64,000 nt of DNA from Clostridiales bacterium. GTDB taxonomy: Bacteria > Bacillota > Clostridia > Lachnospirales > Lachnospiraceae. A program made the translations under genes and the position numbers. Position 1 is the stretch's first letter; the number at the start of each line of letters is the position of its first letter. Below are positions 61,630 to 64,000 of the stretch, one piece after another. The stretch is taken from NCBI GenBank assembly GCA_012520645.1, contig JAAYNV010000043.1, forward strand, positions 62,001-126,000. The letters are read 5' to 3'. The notes below the pieces were generated by a model, which saw nothing but the letters and a program-made list of their open reading frames with translations, was not told the origin of the DNA and did no database searches.

Positions 61630-63816
61630 ATGGCAGTGGATATCGGGAAAATGGATAAAGAGAAGGATTATAGTCAGGAATTTCATACGAAAAAACCTGT
61701 TATGGTTGTAAAAAAGGATGGAAGCCGGGAAGAATTTAATGTACAGAAGGTGATCAGTGCGGTTGGAAAGAGTGCTTATCGTGCGTTGACCAAGTTTACA
61801 GAAGAAGAAAAGCGTCATATATGTGAGTATGTTATTGACAAAGTAAATGAACTGGAGCAGGAAGAAATACCGATTCCGATCATGCACAATATAGTGGAAA
61901 GTGCTTTGGAGGATGTGAAGCCCATTGTAGCAAAGAGTTACCGGGATTATCGAAATTACAAGCAGGATTTTGTACGGATGTTAGACGATGTGTATAAAAA
62001 GAGTCAGTCTATCATGTATATCGGTGACAAAGAAAATGCCAATACGGACTCTGCGCTTGTTTCCACCAAGAGAAGTCTGATTTTTAATCAGCTTAATAAG
62101 GAATTGTATCAGAAGTTCTTTATGACAACAGAAGAAATTCAGGCATGCCGGGACGGTTATATTTATGTTCATGATATGTCTGCCAGAAGAGATACGATGA
62201 ACTGCTGCCTGTTTGATGTACAGAATGTATTGACCGGCGGTTTCGAGATGGGAAATATCTGGTACAATGAGCCGAAGACTCTGGATGTGGCATTTGATGT
62301 GATCGGAGATATTGTATTAAGTGCAGCAAGCCAGCAGTACGGTGGATTTACGGTGCCGAGTGTGGATATGATTCTGGAGCCGTATGCCGAAAAGTCCTAT
62401 AATAAGTATGTAGAAAAATATAGGAAGCTTGGTGTTGAGAAAAACAGAGCTGAGGAAGAAGCCTATCAGGATGTAGTAAAAGAATATGAGCAGGGCTTTC
62501 AGGGATGGGAATATAAGTTTAATACGGTAGCTTCCAGCCGTGGTGATTATCCGTTCATTACGGTAACGGCAGGAACCGGAACCGGACGGTTTGCCAGACT
62601 GGCAACGATTTCCATGCTGAACGTGCGAAGAAAAGGACAGGGTAAAGCGGAATGCAAAAAACCGGTGCTGTTCCCGAAAATTGTCTTTTTATATGATGAA
62701 AATCTGCATGGTCCGGGCAAGCCGCTTGAGGATGTATTTGAAGCGGGTGTGGAATGTTCCGCAAAGACCATGTATCCGGACTGGCTGTCTTTGACCGGAA
62801 AAGGTTATATCGCCAGCATGTACAAGCAGTACGGCAAGATCATTTCTCCGATGGGATGCAGGGCATTTTTATCGCCGTGGTATGAGAGAGGAGGCATGTA
62901 TCCGGCAGACGATAAGGATACACCGGTCTTTGTAGGGCGTTTTAATATCGGCGTGGTATCTTTGCATTTGCCAATGATTCTGGCAAAGGCAAGGCAGGAG
63001 AGCAGGGATTTTTATGAGGTATTGGATTATTATCTGAATCTGATTCGTAATCTGCATATTCGTACTTATGCTTATCTGGGAGAGATGCGTGCTTCCACAA
63101 ATCCTTTAGCTTACTGTGAAGGCGGATTTTTAAATGGTAACCTTGGACTTCATGATAAGATTAAGCCGGTGTTGAAGACGGCAACCGCCAGCTTTGGAAT
63201 TACGGCACTCAATGAGCTGCAGATGCTCTATAACGGCAAGTCGTTAGTAGAAGACGGAGCCTTTGCGTTGGAGGTTATGGAGCATATCAATGCCAAAATT
63301 GACGAGTTTAAGAAAGAAGATGGTAATCTGTATGCCATCTATGGAACGCCGGCTGAGAACCTGTGTGGACTGCAGGTAAAACAGTTTCGTAAGAAATATG
63401 GTATCATTGAGGGTGTTTCCGACCGGGAATATGTCAGCAACAGTTTTCACTGTCATGTTTCGGAGGATATTACACCGATTCAGAAGCAGGATTTGGAGGG
63501 AAGATTCTGGGAACTGGCCAATGGCGGTAAGATTCAGTATGTAAAATATCCGATTGATTATAACAGAGAAGCCATTCGGACACTGATTCGCAGGGCAATG
63601 GAGCTGGGATATTATGAAGGGGTCAATCTTTCACTGGCATATTGTGACGATTGCGGTCATCAGGAACTGGAAATGGATGTCTGCCCTAAATGTGGCAGCC
63701 GTAATCTGACCAAGATTGATCGTATGAACGGATATCTTTCTTATTCACGTGTACATGGAGACACGAGACTGAATGATGCAAAGATGGCGGAAATAGCAGA
63801 AAGGAAAAGCATGTAA
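61630..63816 (+). CDS. nrdD: Anaerobic ribonucleoside-triphosphate reductase
   Basis: NrdD is the class III glycyl-radical enzyme that makes deoxynucleotides without oxygen. The 728-residue protein has an N-terminal ATP-cone (about 20-110, VVKKDGSREEFNVQKVISAV), the catalytic barrel with MSARRDTMNCCLFD and QYGGFTVPS, a zinc site YCDDCGHQELEMDVCPKCGS near 675 and the glycyl-radical region RMNGYLSYS near 700. GGAGGACAAGGAG precedes the start. nrdG follows within three bases. It indicates an anaerobic lifestyle. Confidence 0.97.
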   Translation: MAVDIGKMDKEKDYSQEFHTKKPVMVVKKDGSREEFNVQKVISAVGKSAYRALTKFTEEEKRHICEYVIDKVNELEQEEIPIPIMHNIVESALEDVKPIVAKSYRDYRNYKQDFVRMLDDVYKKSQSIMYIGDKENANTDSALVSTKRSLIFNQLNKELYQKFFMTTEEIQACRDGYIYVHDMSARRDTMNCCLFDVQNVLTGGFEMGNIWYNEPKTLDVAFDVIGDIVLSAASQQYGGFTVPSVDMILEPYAEKSYNKYVEKYRKLGVEKNRAEEEAYQDVVKEYEQGFQGWEYKFNTVASSRGDYPFITVTAGTGTGRFARLATISMLNVRRKGQGKAECKKPVLFPKIVFLYDENLHGPGKPLEDVFEAGVECSAKTMYPDWLSLTGKGYIASMYKQYGKIISPMGCRAFLSPWYERGGMYPADDKDTPVFVGRFNIGVVSLHLPMILAKARQESRDFYEVLDYYLNLIRNLHIRTYAYLGEMRASTNPLAYCEGGFLNGNLGLHDKIKPVLKTATASFGITALNELQMLYNGKSLVEDGAFALEVMEHINAKIDEFKKEDGNLYAIYGTPAENLCGLQVKQFRKKYGIIEGVSDREYVSNSFHCHVSEDITPIQKQDLEGRFWELANGGKIQYVKYPIDYNREAIRTLIRRAMELGYYEGVNLSLAYCDDCGHQELEMDVCPKCGSRNLTKIDRMNGYLSYSRVHGDTRLNDAKMAEIAERKSM

Positions 63817-63818
63817 AC

Positions 63819-64000
63819 ATGAGGTACCACAATATAACAAAGGATGATATGCTAAACGGGGACGGTCTTCGGGTCGTACTCTGGGTAGCAGGATGTTCCC
63901 ATTGCTGTAAGGAATGCCAGAATCCGATCACCTGGGATCCGAATGGAGGGCTTCCTTTTGATGAGGCGGCAAAACAGGAAATTTTTGAACAGCTCGATAA
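63819..64000 (+). CDS. nrdG: Anaerobic ribonucleotide reductase activating protein, 3' end outside the window
   Basis: NrdG is the radical-SAM activase that installs the glycyl radical on NrdD. Sixty residues are present from the ATG at 63819. They start MRYHNITKDDMLNGDGLRVV, and the FeS motif CSHCCKEC with C-x3-C-x2-C spacing lies near residues 26-33, followed by QNPITWDP. The gene continues past base 64000. The start lies two bases after the nrdD stop, so the two are coupled. Confidence 0.93.
   Translation, partial: MRYHNITKDDMLNGDGLRVVLWVAGCSHCCKECQNPITWDPNGGLPFDEAAKQEIFEQLD

Noticed and set aside
1-64000. CRISPR arrays, tRNA, rRNA, tmRNA and SRP RNA genes
   Set aside because: No regularly spaced repeats and no recognisable RNA gene sequence were seen on either strand. 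SRP RNA might be expected near ffh but was not found there.

Overview
The window looks like a stretch of chromosome from a spore-forming, anaerobic Firmicute of the class Clostridia, most likely family Lachnospiraceae; the genus cannot be resolved from sequence alone. Reasons: the ackA-yceD-rpmF-plsX-acpP-rnc-smc-ftsY order, spoIVA (an endospore coat ATPase), an oxygen-sensitive class III ribonucleotide reductase (nrdD, nrdG), low-to-mid GC, strong AGGAGG-type ribosome sites and TTGACA/TATAAT promoters. I see no tRNA, rRNA, CRISPR array, insertion sequence, integrase or prophage gene. No gene-free stretch exceeds 300 bases; the largest, 56563-56821, holds a terminator and a weak promoter candidate.

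Layout. 1-8560: end of acetate kinase, then a house-keeping block for phospholipid and ribosome biogenesis (yceD, rpmF, plsX, acpP, rnc, smc, ftsY). 8553-22480: about 14 kb of accessory genes on both strands, inserted where Bacillus-type genomes run from ftsY directly to ylxM. It holds threonine deaminase, a YitT membrane protein, bioY, a FAD/Rieske oxidoreductase, a DUF4272 protein and a sugar sensing and transport locus (membrane-anchored binding protein, histidine kinase, response regulator, orphan lipoprotein binding protein, then a complete ribose/galactose-type ABC importer). 22573-34211: the house-keeping block resumes (ylxM, ffh, rpsP, khpA, rimM, trmD, rplS, rbgA, rnhB, FliK-like and FlhB-like genes), with a phosphatase and a metallo-beta-lactamase-fold gene wedged between rimM and trmD and two signal peptidase genes flanking rbgA. 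trmD is fused to a GNAT acetyltransferase domain.

34231-40238: yraN, pgeF, an OmpR-type two-component system with a very large sensor, and a long divergent PRPP synthetase on the minus strand. 40370-44774: a DUF512 radical-SAM protein, der, plsY and gpsA. 44802-46836: a MoxR ATPase plus VWA protein pair. 46872-50932: a minus-strand four-gene ABC-2 transporter operon with an unknown 394-residue surface protein and an apparently truncated last permease. 51029 onward: spoIVA, a nucleoside salvage set (punA, cdd, NCS2 purine permease), trpS, a membrane-anchored MutS-like ATPase, rnhA, a 46-residue membrane protein, a WYL regulator with an aminotransferase, and nrdD-nrdG behind a promoter whose spacer carries a NrdR-like palindrome. 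nrdG runs off the right end.

The most noteworthy items are the TrmD-GNAT fusion, the sugar locus in which the sensor and transporter binding proteins are recognisable paralogues, the two near-identical palindromes over the bioY promoter, and the ABC-2 island with a broken edge. These are described from sequence reading only; no database search was possible.
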